A stretch of 10,031 nt of DNA from an uncultured Chromatiaceae bacterium (GCA_946482615.1 CAMLSF010000130.1:1-10031); one strand, 5' to 3'. Shown: positions 1-7,071, counted from the first letter of the stretch. The notes: generated from the sequence alone by a model not told the origin. Translations and numbers: made by a program.

Positions 1-370
1 AAATCAGTTGGCTAACCAAAGCTTTTAGCGCTTTGGCCATTAAATACAGGGTGGCGATACTAAGCAGCAGACAAGCCCAAAGCAAGGCCTGATACCATAA
101 TTTATGTGTATGCTGTTTTAACTTCTGCCACCAACTTTGGGGCGGCTGCCAGTCAGGCAGGTGCCTGAACAGTAACAACGTCAACCAGGCCAATAATACC
201 CAACCCAGTAAAACCACGGATAATAACAAGGCGACCTCATACAGCACTGACGGACCTTGTAGCAGGTAATAAAGCCCAAAACCAAGCGCATACACCCCAA
301 GAAAAACCAAACCCAAACGCCAGATATAAAGTCGTTGCGCCAGTTGCTGCGCTTTACGAAGCATACTCAT
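1..370 (-). CDS. Hypothetical multi-pass membrane protein, 3' end cut by window edge
   Basis: Read on the minus strand from ATG at 370-368, the frame is open for 123 codons and runs off the left edge without a stop. It was translated by hand from the sequence. The N-terminus is basic (MSMLRKAQQLAQRLY), followed by three hydrophobic stretches at about residues 19-37, 42-68 and 91-115. A Trp/Pro/Gln-rich polar loop (around 72-88) lies between the second and third. This is a typical inner-membrane topology with no recognisable family motif. The ATG overlaps the TGA of the upstream gene (367-906) as ATGA, so the two are probably translationally coupled and may work together. A second in-frame ATG lies two codons downstream. 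I do not recognise the protein, and its C-terminal part is missing, so no function is proposed. Confidence 0.7.
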   Translation of the reverse strand, partial: MSMLRKAQQLAQRLYIWRLGLVFLGVYALGFGLYYLLQGPSVLYEVALLLSVVLLGWVLLAWLTLLLFRHLPDWQPPQSWWQKLKQHTHKLWYQALLWACLLLSIATLYLMAKALKALVSQLI

Positions 371-906
371 GCGCCTTTGCCTTGCTTCTGAGCAAGCAGA
401 GTCAGCGGATACAAAGGCAGCAGTCCCGCCTGCCCTGTCATATCGGCCACCAGCCAGATTTGTTCAAAGGGGTGTTTAGGTGGAATTTGTAATAAATGCG
501 GAGTTTGAGCAAGCTCTTCTGCATGCCAGTCCGGATGTGCATTGCGGATCACCAGCCAGACTTTTTCTGAGTCATAACTTTTTTGTGCTTTATTGCTGAT
601 GAGTTTATCCAGCGCCTGCAACAAACGTTCGGCAACCGGAAACTGGGTGAGTGATTGCAGTGCGTCCAACGTCCCCCCCTTGAGTTCCCGCCCCAGGATT
701 TTCATCGCTTCGGCTTCGCTGCCATACAAATGAGCTATTTCCAGATCCAGCCGCTGTTGCTCCAGATAACAGGATACATCCGGCTTGGCCGGTTGGTTGT
801 GCCAGATATGTTGCATTTTGATACCAAACTTCTGCTGATACAGCCGCATAAAAACTCTGGCGGCCTGATGTTCCAGTTCTATTTTTTCATCCGTACTGCT
901 TTTCAT
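367..906 (-). CDS. Hypothetical protein, 179 aa, weak PD-(D/E)XK nuclease-like pattern
   Basis: Soluble 179-residue protein with no signal peptide or membrane segment. I chose the ATG at 906-904 (MKSSTDEKIELEHQAA). The frame stays open upstream to 1062, but those 52 codons lie opposite the START gene's signal-peptide region and read like low-grade sequence. No good Shine-Dalgarno precedes 906. The N-terminal helix carries Glu residues (E7, E10, E12). It is followed by P42-D43, then about ten residues later D54-L-E56-I in a predicted beta strand, then further strands at VWLVI (116-120) and IWLVA (150-154). That order of E, PD and (D/E)xE recalls PD-(D/E)XK-fold nucleases, although the usual Lys is absent (A58 at that place). 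The nuclease idea is inference only; that the gene is real is better supported. It is ATGA-coupled to the membrane protein at 1-370. Confidence 0.7.
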   Translation of the reverse strand: MKSSTDEKIELEHQAARVFMRLYQQKFGIKMQHIWHNQPAKPDVSCYLEQQRLDLEIAHLYGSEAEAMKILGRELKGGTLDALQSLTQFPVAERLLQALDKLISNKAQKSYDSEKVWLVIRNAHPDWHAEELAQTPHLLQIPPKHPFEQIWLVADMTGQAGLLPLYPLTLLAQKQGKGA

Positions 907-967
907 CGCGACCAACAAGTGCTGTTTCGTATAAGCTTGTATCTTAACGAAAAAAGCTGTGGTGGTT

Positions 968-1588
968 ATGCATTTTTTATTTGCTGTGGTTTTAACTTTG
1001 TTGGCTCTGCCTTCTGTTGCCGAGGACGCCACATGGACTTCATTAAAAACCAAGGCTGGCATCAGCCTGAGTTACAGATACAACCCCACTCTGGAGGTCA
1101 AAGCCAGCGCCTTTTATCCGGGCAAACCGGAGAGTTTTTTGCTGTTGTTGCAGGATACCGGCTCGGTGCGGCGGTGGCTGAAACAAAGTCAGGATGCCAG
1201 GCTTTTGGACGGCAGCACAGACAAAGTCTGGAAAGTCTATACCCGCTTTAAAGCAGTCTGGCCTGTGAGTCCACGGGATATGGTGACCTGCGCAGATCTG
1301 ATCAAACAGCACAATAGTCTGCTTATAGAAATTACCGACTGCTCAGATTTGGTGCCGCAAACAAAAGACTATGTGCGGATCCGTGATGTAAAAGCAGTCT
1401 GGACTTTAACCGCCAAAGCTCAGGGCTTTGAGCTGCAGTATCAGGGCAAAGCCAATCCGGGTGGTGATTTGCCGGATTGGCTGGTGAAACAGCTGACGTT
1501 AAGCTCGTTACGCTCCAGTTTTATCGCCTTTAAAACCGAATTAAAACGCCCGAAATACCAGGCAAACACAACAGAAATTATTCATTAG
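968..1588 (+). CDS. Secreted START-domain (SRPBCC-fold) protein
   Basis: Protein of 206 aa from ATG 968. Two in-frame GTG codons (959, 962) are alternative starts, but the ATG gives a clean signal peptide: MHFLFAVVLTLLALPSVA, then EDATW, with a likely signal peptidase I site after A18. The mature part matches the START lipid-binding pattern: WPVSPRDM at 98-105, VRIRDV at 136-141, W145 in the next strand, and PGGDLPDWL at 164-172 before the closing amphipathic helix. START domains form a hydrophobic cavity binding lipids or other apolar ligands; bacterial secreted examples are mostly of unknown ligand. Predicted location is periplasmic. It is the only plus-strand gene here, divergent from 367-906 with a 61-bp gap, and its last 11 bp overlap the 3' end of the rhodanese gene on the other strand. 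I see no clear promoter or strong ribosome site. Confidence 0.85.
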   Translation: MHFLFAVVLTLLALPSVAEDATWTSLKTKAGISLSYRYNPTLEVKASAFYPGKPESFLLLLQDTGSVRRWLKQSQDARLLDGSTDKVWKVYTRFKAVWPVSPRDMVTCADLIKQHNSLLIEITDCSDLVPQTKDYVRIRDVKAVWTLTAKAQGFELQYQGKANPGGDLPDWLVKQLTLSSLRSSFIAFKTELKRPKYQANTTEIIH

Positions 1589-1892
1589 ACTTAGGTTGTT
1601 TTTGTTTTAACTGCTCATAAGCGCCGGCATTGGTCACTTTGCTGTATCCCATGCCCCTTAAGGTTTCCAGCGCTATGCCAGAACGGCGGCCACTGCGGCA
1701 ATACAGCTGAATATCGGCGGTTTTGTCTGCTGCAACTGCGGTAATTTTGTGCTCAATTTCATCGTAAGGAATATTGATCGCGCCTTCCAAATGTCCGGCC
1801 TTGAATTCTTCGGCTGTACGCACATCAATCCACAGGCTTTGCGCGACAGCTATTGGCCCCCACAATAACAACAGCATCAGTAATTTTTTCAT
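1578..1892 (-). CDS. pspE: Periplasmic single-domain rhodanese, PspE-like
   Basis: Protein of 104 aa, the same length as Escherichia coli PspE as I remember it, with the same layout: a short signal peptide (MKKLLMLLLLWGPIAVAQ), then WIDVRTAEEF, GHLEGAINIPYDEI and the active-site loop C65-R-S-G-R-R, followed by MGYSKVTNAGAY. C65 would carry the persulfide in thiosulfate:cyanide sulfurtransferase chemistry. The ATG at 1892-1890 was chosen because it starts the signal peptide; an ATG 15 codons upstream would spoil it. That ATG overlaps the TGA of the upstream membrane protein as ATGA, so it is the last gene of the four-gene unit beginning at 4172. Family assignment is secure; orthology to pspE is inferred from length and layout. 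In enterobacteria pspE belongs to the phage-shock operon, whereas here it follows an ABC-type pair. Confidence 0.88.
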   Translation of the reverse strand: MKKLLMLLLLWGPIAVAQSLWIDVRTAEEFKAGHLEGAINIPYDEIEHKITAVAADKTADIQLYCRSGRRSGIALETLRGMGYSKVTNAGAYEQLKQKQPKSNE

Positions 1893-2953
1893 GCCCAGAG
1901 TCCTTGTCCATTCAATACCAACAAAAGCATAAAACACAACACTGCAACCGACAACAAAGTCACTTTAGGCCACAAACTTAAAACAACAGCCAGAATGATG
2001 GTCCAGACGGCTGAAGTTGCATTCAGAACAAACAAAACCAGGGCAGAACCTGTCAGTACAGGCAATATATTCATCAGCTTTAAACAAAAACGCTGCTTTG
2101 GGGTGCACCAGCTTAACCAGAAGTAATGCTGGGATAACAACTGCTGCTGCCAGAGTTTTTGCTGCGCATAACACAACAGCGCTAACACCCAGATAAACAC
2201 TGAGTTAATAAAAACAACAGCTTCAGCTTTCAGCTGTTGCACCAGCCAGTACTGCCACAAAGCTAATACAAAAATAATCAGTAATAACAGGGCTTTATTT
2301 TTCTTATCACCGATAAACCAATACAGCCAGTACCGAAACAAAGAACCCGCCGAAAAGGGGGTGCCATCCAATTGATGTTTCAAAGCCTTCTCGCTCAACA
2401 TCACAGCTAATAGCGGCAGACTCCAAAAGCTAACTACAGGCAACACAAAGACAGCAAAAAGCGCCAGCCAGCTGGTCTGGCGGGCTTGAAAACCCCAACA
2501 TAACACCAGAAGTACCAACAGCAGCTGTGTTGCATCCAGCCAGGCCAGAGTCTTGCCACTGAACAGCAGATAAATAAAGACCGGCACGGTAAAGAACCAA
2601 AAGGGCAACTGATTCAGCAGTGCCAATAACTTATTGCCAGTCCGGGCCACAACAGCTGAAGGCGCCAGACTGTCGACAAAATATTGCTCAGCCACAGGTT
2701 TTTGCTGCCAGGCTATGGCCCCCTGCCAGCACAACATCATTACCAGTAACATCTGCAGATAAGGCCATCGCTCTGCCGTACTCAGCTCTGGGTTAAATAA
2801 CTGAAAGCCCAGTAACACCAAAGGTGCCCAGAGTCCTATCAACGCATGGCCAGCCACCAGCAACAGCATCAGAGAAAACTGTTTTAATGGCGCAAAAGCG
2901 TGCCGGGCCTGTTGCCAGAACAACTCATAACGGAACAACAGATAAGTGCCCAC
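1889..2953 (-). CDS. Polytopic membrane protein, probable ABC exporter permease
   Basis: Protein of 354 aa, very hydrophobic, with roughly nine to ten candidate membrane helices (for example about 26-50, 67-83, 107-130, 142-155, 160-187, 218-240, and several from 245 to the C-terminus). A Gln-rich, aromatic cytoplasmic-looking loop (QQKLWQQQLLSQHYF) sits before the last helix group. There is no signature motif I can name. It is called a permease because it follows an ABC ATPase directly, with a 29-bp overlap, and resembles the unnamed permeases that pair with small ATPases in gammaproteobacteria. From memory it may belong to a DUF6136-type family, unverified. The start is GTG at 2953-2951, with GGAG at 2964-2967 ten bases upstream; the next Met is residue 29, inside the first helix. 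Its stop overlaps the rhodanese start. Confidence 0.8.
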   Translation of the reverse strand: MGTYLLFRYELFWQQARHAFAPLKQFSLMLLLVAGHALIGLWAPLVLLGFQLFNPELSTAERWPYLQMLLVMMLCWQGAIAWQQKPVAEQYFVDSLAPSAVVARTGNKLLALLNQLPFWFFTVPVFIYLLFSGKTLAWLDATQLLLVLLVLCWGFQARQTSWLALFAVFVLPVVSFWSLPLLAVMLSEKALKHQLDGTPFSAGSLFRYWLYWFIGDKKNKALLLLIIFVLALWQYWLVQQLKAEAVVFINSVFIWVLALLCYAQQKLWQQQLLSQHYFWLSWCTPKQRFCLKLMNILPVLTGSALVLFVLNATSAVWTIILAVVLSLWPKVTLLSVAVLCFMLLLVLNGQGLWA

Positions 2954-3557
2954 CGGCCTTTAACTCCAGATGTTGATTAAGCTCCAGCTGAAAACTTTGG
3001 GGGGACAAATGACTGGCGATCAGCACCAAAGCGCCCCGCTTTTTGGCGGCCTCCAGCTGATTTGAGCAATAAACTAAGGCATCAGGGTCCAGTGCGTTAA
3101 AAGGTTCATCCAGCAACAACAACTTTGGTTTTGCCGCCAAAGCCAGGGTTAAACTCAGCTTCTTTTGCTGGCCTAAGGACAATACGGCTACGTTTTGGCG
3201 CAGCAAAGGCTCTAATGCAAAAGCTTTGGCATGCAACAGCAGCTGATCCATAGCTGTGCCACGACACCGGGCCACCAGTTGCAATACCCCTTCGACTGTA
3301 TTGTCCTGTAAAGGGGCAACCGCATCAGCGCTGATACTGACCAAAGCCTGATAGGCAGAACTGCCGACCTGATGCTGCTCAAAACGGATCCTGCCCTGCT
3401 GTGTGTTATCCAGCCCGGCCAGAATTCGCAATAAACTGGATTTGCCAGAGCCATTGGCGCCACTTAACCAGTGCAGCCCAGGCCGTAATTCTAAGTTTAA
3501 CTTTGAAAACAGCTGCTGTTTGCCGTAACTAAAACTTAAGTTCTCAATACTCAGCAT
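2925..3557 (-). CDS. ABC transporter ATP-binding protein
   Basis: Single nucleotide-binding domain of 210 aa with no fused membrane part. Walker A is GANGSGKS at 33-40, the signature is LSLGQ at 126-130, Walker B is LLLLDEP at 146-152, the D-loop is ALD at 155-157, and the switch His is H183 in IASH. The short length and LSLGQQKKL signature recall CcmA-like and other small exporter ATPases. The region where the Q-loop glutamine is expected (SISADAVAPL, about 75-83) has no Gln at the usual place. The gene starts with ATG at 3557-3555, directly abutting the TAA of the LysE-type gene (TAAATG), and its end overlaps the permease by 29 bp. The probable role is to energise transport through the 354-aa membrane protein. 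The substrate is unknown. Confidence 0.92.
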   Translation of the reverse strand: MLSIENLSFSYGKQQLFSKLNLELRPGLHWLSGANGSGKSSLLRILAGLDNTQQGRIRFEQHQVGSSAYQALVSISADAVAPLQDNTVEGVLQLVARCRGTAMDQLLLHAKAFALEPLLRQNVAVLSLGQQKKLSLTLALAAKPKLLLLDEPFNALDPDALVYCSNQLEAAKKRGALVLIASHLSPQSFQLELNQHLELKAGGHLSVVPL

Positions 3558-4172
3558 TTAAGCCATCCAACTGGCATATAGTTCCGCCAGCACAGGAGCG
3601 ACGGATAACACCAGTAGCAGCGCCATAGCCCAGTTAAATATCCGCTGATACAAAGGCTGATTGAACACAGAACGCAGCAAAGCACCAAAGCTTAACCAGA
3701 CCCCCACACAAGGGAAACTAACCAGCAAAAATGCAGCTGTGATTTGCGTGATATCCCACCAGGCGTTACCAGAAACACTGGTAAAAGCAGCCACTGCACC
3801 TGATGCCATGATCCAGGCTTTGCCATTTACCCATTGAAATAAAGCCGCTTGCAGAAAACTCAAAGGTTTGGCGTCTGAGCCTTCAATGCTGCTCGGCGTA
3901 GCGGAGCCAATTTTCCAGGCCAGCCACAGCAGGTACAACACTCCTGTCACTTTGATCCACAAATGCAGCTGCGGAAAACGTTCAAATACCACACCAAAAC
4001 CTAAGCCCACTAACAACACCATCAGCGGGAAACCAAAACAAATACCAAAAAAATGCGGCAGACTGGCTTTCACCCCATAGTTCACACCAGAGGACAACAT
4101 CATGATGTTATTTGGACCCGGGGTAATAGTGGTAGAAAAGGCAAAAAACAATACGGCGAAAAAAACGTCCAC
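3558..4172 (-). CDS. LysE/RhtB-family amino acid exporter
   Basis: Protein of 204 aa with the family hallmark near the N-terminus: a first helix ending in FSTTITPGPNN (12-22), then MMLSSGVNYGVKASLPHFFGICFG. Five to six membrane helices follow over the usual family length. Family members export amino acids or their derivatives (lysine, homoserine, threonine, cysteine) by proton-coupled transport in the inner membrane; the fingerprint does not tell which. I chose GTG at 4172-4170 as start because GGAG lies at 4178-4181, five bases upstream. A TTG at 4190 is in frame but would place that ribosome site inside the gene. This is the first gene of the tight four-gene unit. Overall it looks closest to the EamB (YfiK)-like branch, but I would not assign a symbol. 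Confidence 0.92.
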   Translation of the reverse strand: MDVFFAVLFFAFSTTITPGPNNIMMLSSGVNYGVKASLPHFFGICFGFPLMVLLVGLGFGVVFERFPQLHLWIKVTGVLYLLWLAWKIGSATPSSIEGSDAKPLSFLQAALFQWVNGKAWIMASGAVAAFTSVSGNAWWDITQITAAFLLVSFPCVGVWLSFGALLRSVFNQPLYQRIFNWAMALLLVLSVAPVLAELYASWMA

Positions 4173-4177
4173 TGTAA

Positions 4178-4181
4178 CTCC
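4178..4181 (-). promoter_or_regulatory. Shine-Dalgarno that fixes the LysE-family gene start
   Basis: The minus strand reads GGAG, then TTACA, then GTG. The five-base spacing makes GTG at 4172 the likely start and argues against the in-frame TTG at 4190. Confidence 0.65.
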
Positions 4182-4206
4182 GGATCTCAAGGGTTTAATG
4201 CATTGA

Positions 4207-4235
4207 ATTTAAAGCAGATCAAAGTGGGAATACAA
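4207..4235 (-). promoter_or_regulatory. Candidate promoter of the LysE-ABC-rhodanese unit
   Basis: On the minus strand TTGTAT (4235-4230) is followed after 17 bases by TTAAAT (4212-4207), about 35 bases before the GTG start. Each hexamer matches the sigma-70 consensus only partly (3/6 and 4/6). It is offered because spacing is right and the 103-bp gap holds nothing better. It is a weak call. Confidence 0.25.
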
Positions 4236-4275
4236 GGACTAAAAGCGATTCAGCGCTGCTTATCCCGGCTTCTGG

Positions 4276-5127
4276 TTAATCCGGCTTGTACCAAAGGCCT
4301 GATTCCCCTAACGGAGTTTCAGGTGGTAACAATGGGTTCTGAAGCTCCACCAGTGTACGTTCTGACAAGCGCATTTTTTTTAACTGACTGACAAAGTGTT
4401 TTTGGAACAATAAATCAAAGCTGCCATCTTTTAAGGCTTGCCGTAAACCCGACTCAATTTGTTCTGCCAGCTGCGGATTTTTATTCGACACGAAAAAATA
4501 CACAGCGCCCGGATAATGCAGCAACCAGTCGGTTTCAATATGCAACCCCTGCTCTGCAAACAGCTGCTGCTCAGCCGCTATTTCCAGCACACTGCGTGGC
4601 ACTGCATCCACTCTTTTGTGCAGCAGCATCTGAAACAAACTCTGGTAGCTGGAGGCATCCAGCACTTTAAATTTATTGTGGCGTAAAACGGCGGTATCCA
4701 CCCAATCATGCATCTGTGACAGCAGTTGCTGTTTTAATGCGGCTTCGTTTTTTAAGGCACTGAACTTTGGCTGATCTTCACGCCGGATAAGCAATAACCT
4801 GTAACTGCCAAGGCCCTTATAGATAGGGATACGGACAGGCAAAAAACGTTTTTCGCGTTCAATGGACGTCATGGTCCAGACCACGTCCACTTCAACACCA
4901 GTTTCCAGCAGGTACAAAGCCCGGCTTTTGGAAACACGCGCAGAGCTACTTTGTAAAGTGGCAGTGCTGCCGGCTTTTTTTAACGCCAGTTCAAGTAAAG
5001 CAATGGGATAGTCAGAACGCTGATCACCTGAATCTTCGATGGCGGGATAACGCACCATATCGGCAGACAAAGAGCTTAACGGAAAAAATGCCAGACAAAG
5101 CAGCAGACAAAAGCACGATCTGTACAT
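4276..5127 (-). CDS. Secreted solute-binding-like protein (SBP_bac_3 type), orphan
   Basis: Protein of 283 aa with a signal peptide (MYRSCFCLLLCLAFFPLSSLSA, cleavage likely after A22) and no lipobox at the cleavage site. The mature part reads like a divergent type II periplasmic binding domain: an opening strand MVRYPAIEDSG, the segment YPIALLELALKKAG, then EVDVVWTMTSIEREKRFLPVRIPIYKGLG (about 79-107), a hinge around YRLLLIRRED, and a final IESGLRQALKDGSFDLLFQKHF (about 234-255). No transporter or histidine kinase gene adjoins it, so it may act as a sensor partner or a scavenging protein; this type is common as an orphan in Alteromonadales-like genomes, from general impression. The ATG at 5127-5125 is preceded by AGGA about eight bases upstream. 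The ligand cannot be read from the sequence. Confidence 0.85.
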   Translation of the reverse strand: MYRSCFCLLLCLAFFPLSSLSADMVRYPAIEDSGDQRSDYPIALLELALKKAGSTATLQSSSARVSKSRALYLLETGVEVDVVWTMTSIEREKRFLPVRIPIYKGLGSYRLLLIRREDQPKFSALKNEAALKQQLLSQMHDWVDTAVLRHNKFKVLDASSYQSLFQMLLHKRVDAVPRSVLEIAAEQQLFAEQGLHIETDWLLHYPGAVYFFVSNKNPQLAEQIESGLRQALKDGSFDLLFQKHFVSQLKKMRLSERTLVELQNPLLPPETPLGESGLWYKPD

Positions 5128-5173
5128 CAGGCATATCCTGAAAAATGAACTGCTTAGAGTCTAGAAGATAAAA

Positions 5174-5200
5174 TGGGTCAGAGCCATTGGCTCTGATCCA
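5174..5200. repeat. REP-like palindrome, copy 1
   Basis: Two 13-base arms, TGGGTCAGAGCCA (5174-5186) and TGGCTCTGATCCA (5188-5200), surround one central T. They are reverse complements except for one position that would still pair as G:U in RNA. Read on the minus strand the stem is followed by TTTTATCTT (5173-5165), so it could also act as a weak terminator or attenuator. It shares its core and a right-hand CCACA with the palindrome at 5281-5302. Confidence 0.8.
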
Positions 5201-5221
5201 CAGATTTAAAACAGAGTAACT

Positions 5222-5249
5222 ATTTAACCAAAAGGCAAATCTGGCTCAA
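5222..5249 (-). promoter_or_regulatory. Candidate promoter for the solute-binding-like gene
   Basis: On the minus strand TTGAGC (5249-5244) and TTAAAT (5227-5222) are 16 bases apart. Each agrees with the sigma-70 hexamers at four of six positions. If used, the transcript would carry palindrome copy 1 in its leader, about 80 bases long. The call is weak and rests only on motif and spacing. Confidence 0.25.
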
Positions 5250-5280
5250 AACCCATTTTCGCCGGGAAACCTGATATTGA

Positions 5281-5302
5281 GGTCAGAGCCAAGGCTCTGA
5301 CC
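5281..5302. repeat. REP-like palindrome, copy 2
   Basis: Perfect 10-base arms, GGTCAGAGCC (5281-5290) and GGCTCTGACC (5293-5302), flank a two-base AA centre. It begins five bases after the glnS stop codon. No T-run follows on either strand, so it is not a standard Rho-independent terminator, though the hairpin could protect the glnS mRNA 3' end. It is nearly the same as the palindrome at 5174-5200. Confidence 0.8.
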
Positions 5303-5307
5303 CACAA

Positions 5308-6969
5308 TTAATCTTCGAAGAAAGTATCGCGCAGTGCGACTGTGCGGTTAAACACCAAATGATCCGGTGTTGAATCTTTGTTGTCGGCACAATAATAGCC
5401 TTCCCGCTCAAACTGGAAGGCTTTTTCCGCTTGCGCTGCTTTTAAGCTTGGCTCAACTACACCTTGTTTCACAGTCAAAGATGCAGGGTTAATCACAGCT
5501 AAAAAGTCCTCTTCAGCCGCAGGATTTGGCACTGTGAATAACCGATCGTAGATACGGAATTCAGCAGGCACAGCTTGTGAGGCTTCGACCCAGTGAATGA
5601 CACCACGCACTTTACGGCCATCAGCCGGGTTCACACCCAAAGTGTCCGGATCGTAAGAACAAATCAGTTCTACTATCTCACCAGCTTCGTTTTTAATCAC
5701 TTCGTCCGCACGAATCACATAAGCGCCACGTAAACGAACTTCGCCCCCTGTCACCATACGTTTGTACTTTTTGTTGGCTTCTTCGCGGAAGTCCGCTTTA
5801 TCTATGTACAAAGTACGACCAAAAGGTACGGTGCGGCTGCCCATGCTTTCTTCTTTTGGATGGTTATGCACTTCTAACCATTCCAGCTTGTCGGCCGGGT
5901 AATTGCTGATGGTCACTTTTAACGGGTCGATCACCGCCATAGCCCGTGGTGCATTCGCATCCAGATCTTCACGGATACAAGAGTCCAGGGCGCTGATTTC
6001 AATCATATTGTCTTGTTTAGTCACACCAATACGTTTGGCAAACTCACGCAAGGAGGCCGGTGTAAAACCACGGCGGCGTAAACCTGCAATAGTAGGCATA
6101 CGTGGGTCATCCCAACCTGCAACATGACCACCTTCAACTAAAGTGTGCAGCTTACGTTTACTCATCACCTGATATTCAAGATTCAGACGGGAGAATTCGA
6201 TTTGCTGTGGATGACAATCGATAGTGATGTTATCCAGAATCCAGTCGTATAAACGACGGTTGTCCTGAAATTCCAGCGTACATAAGGAATGCGTAATGCC
6301 TTCCAGCGCATCAGAAATACAGTGGGTGAAGTCGTACATAGGGTAAATGCACCACTTATCCCCGGTTTGATGGTGATGGGCAAACTTGACACGGTAAATC
6401 ACCGGATCCCGCATACAGATAAAAGCCGAGCTCATATCAATTTTAGCGCGTAGTGAACATTCGCCTTCTTTAAAACCACCGGCACGCATTTTTTCAAACA
6501 AGGCCAGGTTTTCTGCAGGTGAAGTATCACGGGTTGGGCTGTTTTTACCAGGCTGAGTTAAATTGCCACGGTATTCACGCATTTGTTCTGCGTTTAAAAA
6601 ACAGACATAAGCCAAACCTTTGTTAATTAATTCAACGGCATACCCATACAAGGTATCAAAATAATCGGATGAATAACGGACCTTGCCAGACCAGTTGAAG
6701 CCTAACCACTGCACGTCCTGTTGAATAGAATTTACAAAGTCGATGTCTTCTTTTTCAGGGTTGGTGTCGTCAAAACGTAAGTTACACTGACCCTTGTAGT
6801 CTTGTGCTATACCAAAGTTCAGACAAATAGACTTGGCATGACCAATGTGCAGATAACCATTAGGCTCTGGCGGGAAACGGGTCACAGTAGTGCTGTGTTT
6901 ACCTGAAGCCAGATCGGCATCGATGATCTGACGAATAAAGTTAGTGGGGCGATGTTCAACGTCCGCCAT
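5308..6969 (-). CDS. glnS: Glutaminyl-tRNA synthetase
   Basis: Cytoplasmic class Ic synthetase that charges tRNA-Gln with glutamine using ATP. The protein has 553 aa, almost the length I recall for the Escherichia coli enzyme (554). The catalytic motifs are [12 protein letters not shown] (HIGH at 41-44) and VMSKR (268-272, the KMSKS loop). The dinucleotide fold is followed by the acceptor-binding region and the C-terminal beta-barrel anticodon-binding domains (from about 340). I start it at the ATG at 6969-6967 ([14 protein letters not shown]), which has AAGGA about ten bases upstream and matches the family N-terminus. A start 12 codons further up would add [12 protein letters not shown], which looks like leader sequence. 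It has its own promoter at 7039-7067 and no gene overlap, so it is probably transcribed alone. The presence of GlnRS fits a gammaproteobacterium. Confidence 0.98.
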   Translation of the reverse strand: MADVEHRPTNFIRQIIDADLASGKHSTTVTRFPPEPNGYLHIGHAKSICLNFGIAQDYKGQCNLRFDDTNPEKEDIDFVNSIQQDVQWLGFNWSGKVRYSSDYFDTLYGYAVELINKGLAYVCFLNAEQMREYRGNLTQPGKNSPTRDTSPAENLALFEKMRAGGFKEGECSLRAKIDMSSAFICMRDPVIYRVKFAHHHQTGDKWCIYPMYDFTHCISDALEGITHSLCTLEFQDNRRLYDWILDNITIDCHPQQIEFSRLNLEYQVMSKRKLHTLVEGGHVAGWDDPRMPTIAGLRRRGFTPASLREFAKRIGVTKQDNMIEISALDSCIREDLDANAPRAMAVIDPLKVTISNYPADKLEWLEVHNHPKEESMGSRTVPFGRTLYIDKADFREEANKKYKRMVTGGEVRLRGAYVIRADEVIKNEAGEIVELICSYDPDTLGVNPADGRKVRGVIHWVEASQAVPAEFRIYDRLFTVPNPAAEEDFLAVINPASLTVKQGVVEPSLKAAQAEKAFQFEREGYYCADNKDSTPDHLVFNRTVALRDTFFED

Positions 6970-7038
6970 AAAATTCAAATCCTTATCTAAATACACCGAC
7001 AGCAAAGGCGCCAGTTTGGAGATATAAAATACCGTCGG

Positions 7039-7067
7039 ATTATATACTCAACTAAGCCTAAGAAGCG
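7039..7067 (-). promoter_or_regulatory. Probable glnS promoter
   Basis: A perfect TATAAT (7044-7039, minus strand) lies 69 bases before the glnS ATG. A poor -35 (CGCTTC, 7067-7062) is 17 bases upstream of it. The bases right after the -10 are CCGACGG, a G+C-rich discriminator of the type linked to growth-rate and stringent control of translation genes. That regulation is inference; the -10 itself is clear. Confidence 0.55.
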
Positions 7068-7071
7068 AGTT

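Noticed and set aside
907..1062. N-terminal extension of the 179-aa hypothetical protein by 52 codons
   Set aside because: It lies opposite the START gene's signal peptide and mature N-terminus, and would remove the divergent promoter space; the ATG at 906 gives a protein with sensible composition.
655..1251. Plus-strand open frame of 198 codons
   Set aside because: It overlaps two better supported genes in other frames, is rich in Gln, His and Cys without any domain, and has no ribosome site.
1893..1937. Earlier ATG for the rhodanese gene
   Set aside because: The added 15 residues would sit before a clear signal peptide, while the ATG at 1892 forms the ATGA overlap with the preceding gene.
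4244..4257. AGCG-CGCT hairpin followed by TTTT as terminator of the solute-binding-like gene
   Set aside because: The stem is only four base pairs and the T-run is short; too weak to call.
3868..4391. Plus-strand open frames inside and beside the LysE-type gene
   Set aside because: They are opposite-strand readings of the LysE-type and solute-binding-like genes, with no ribosome site and no domain.
5281..5302. Copy 2 palindrome as Rho-independent terminator of glnS
   Set aside because: A perfect stem but no T-run on either side; kept as a REP-like repeat instead.
6970..7005. Earlier ATG for glnS
   Set aside because: The extra 12 residues are not typical of GlnRS and contain the AAGGA ribosome site that serves the ATG at 6969.
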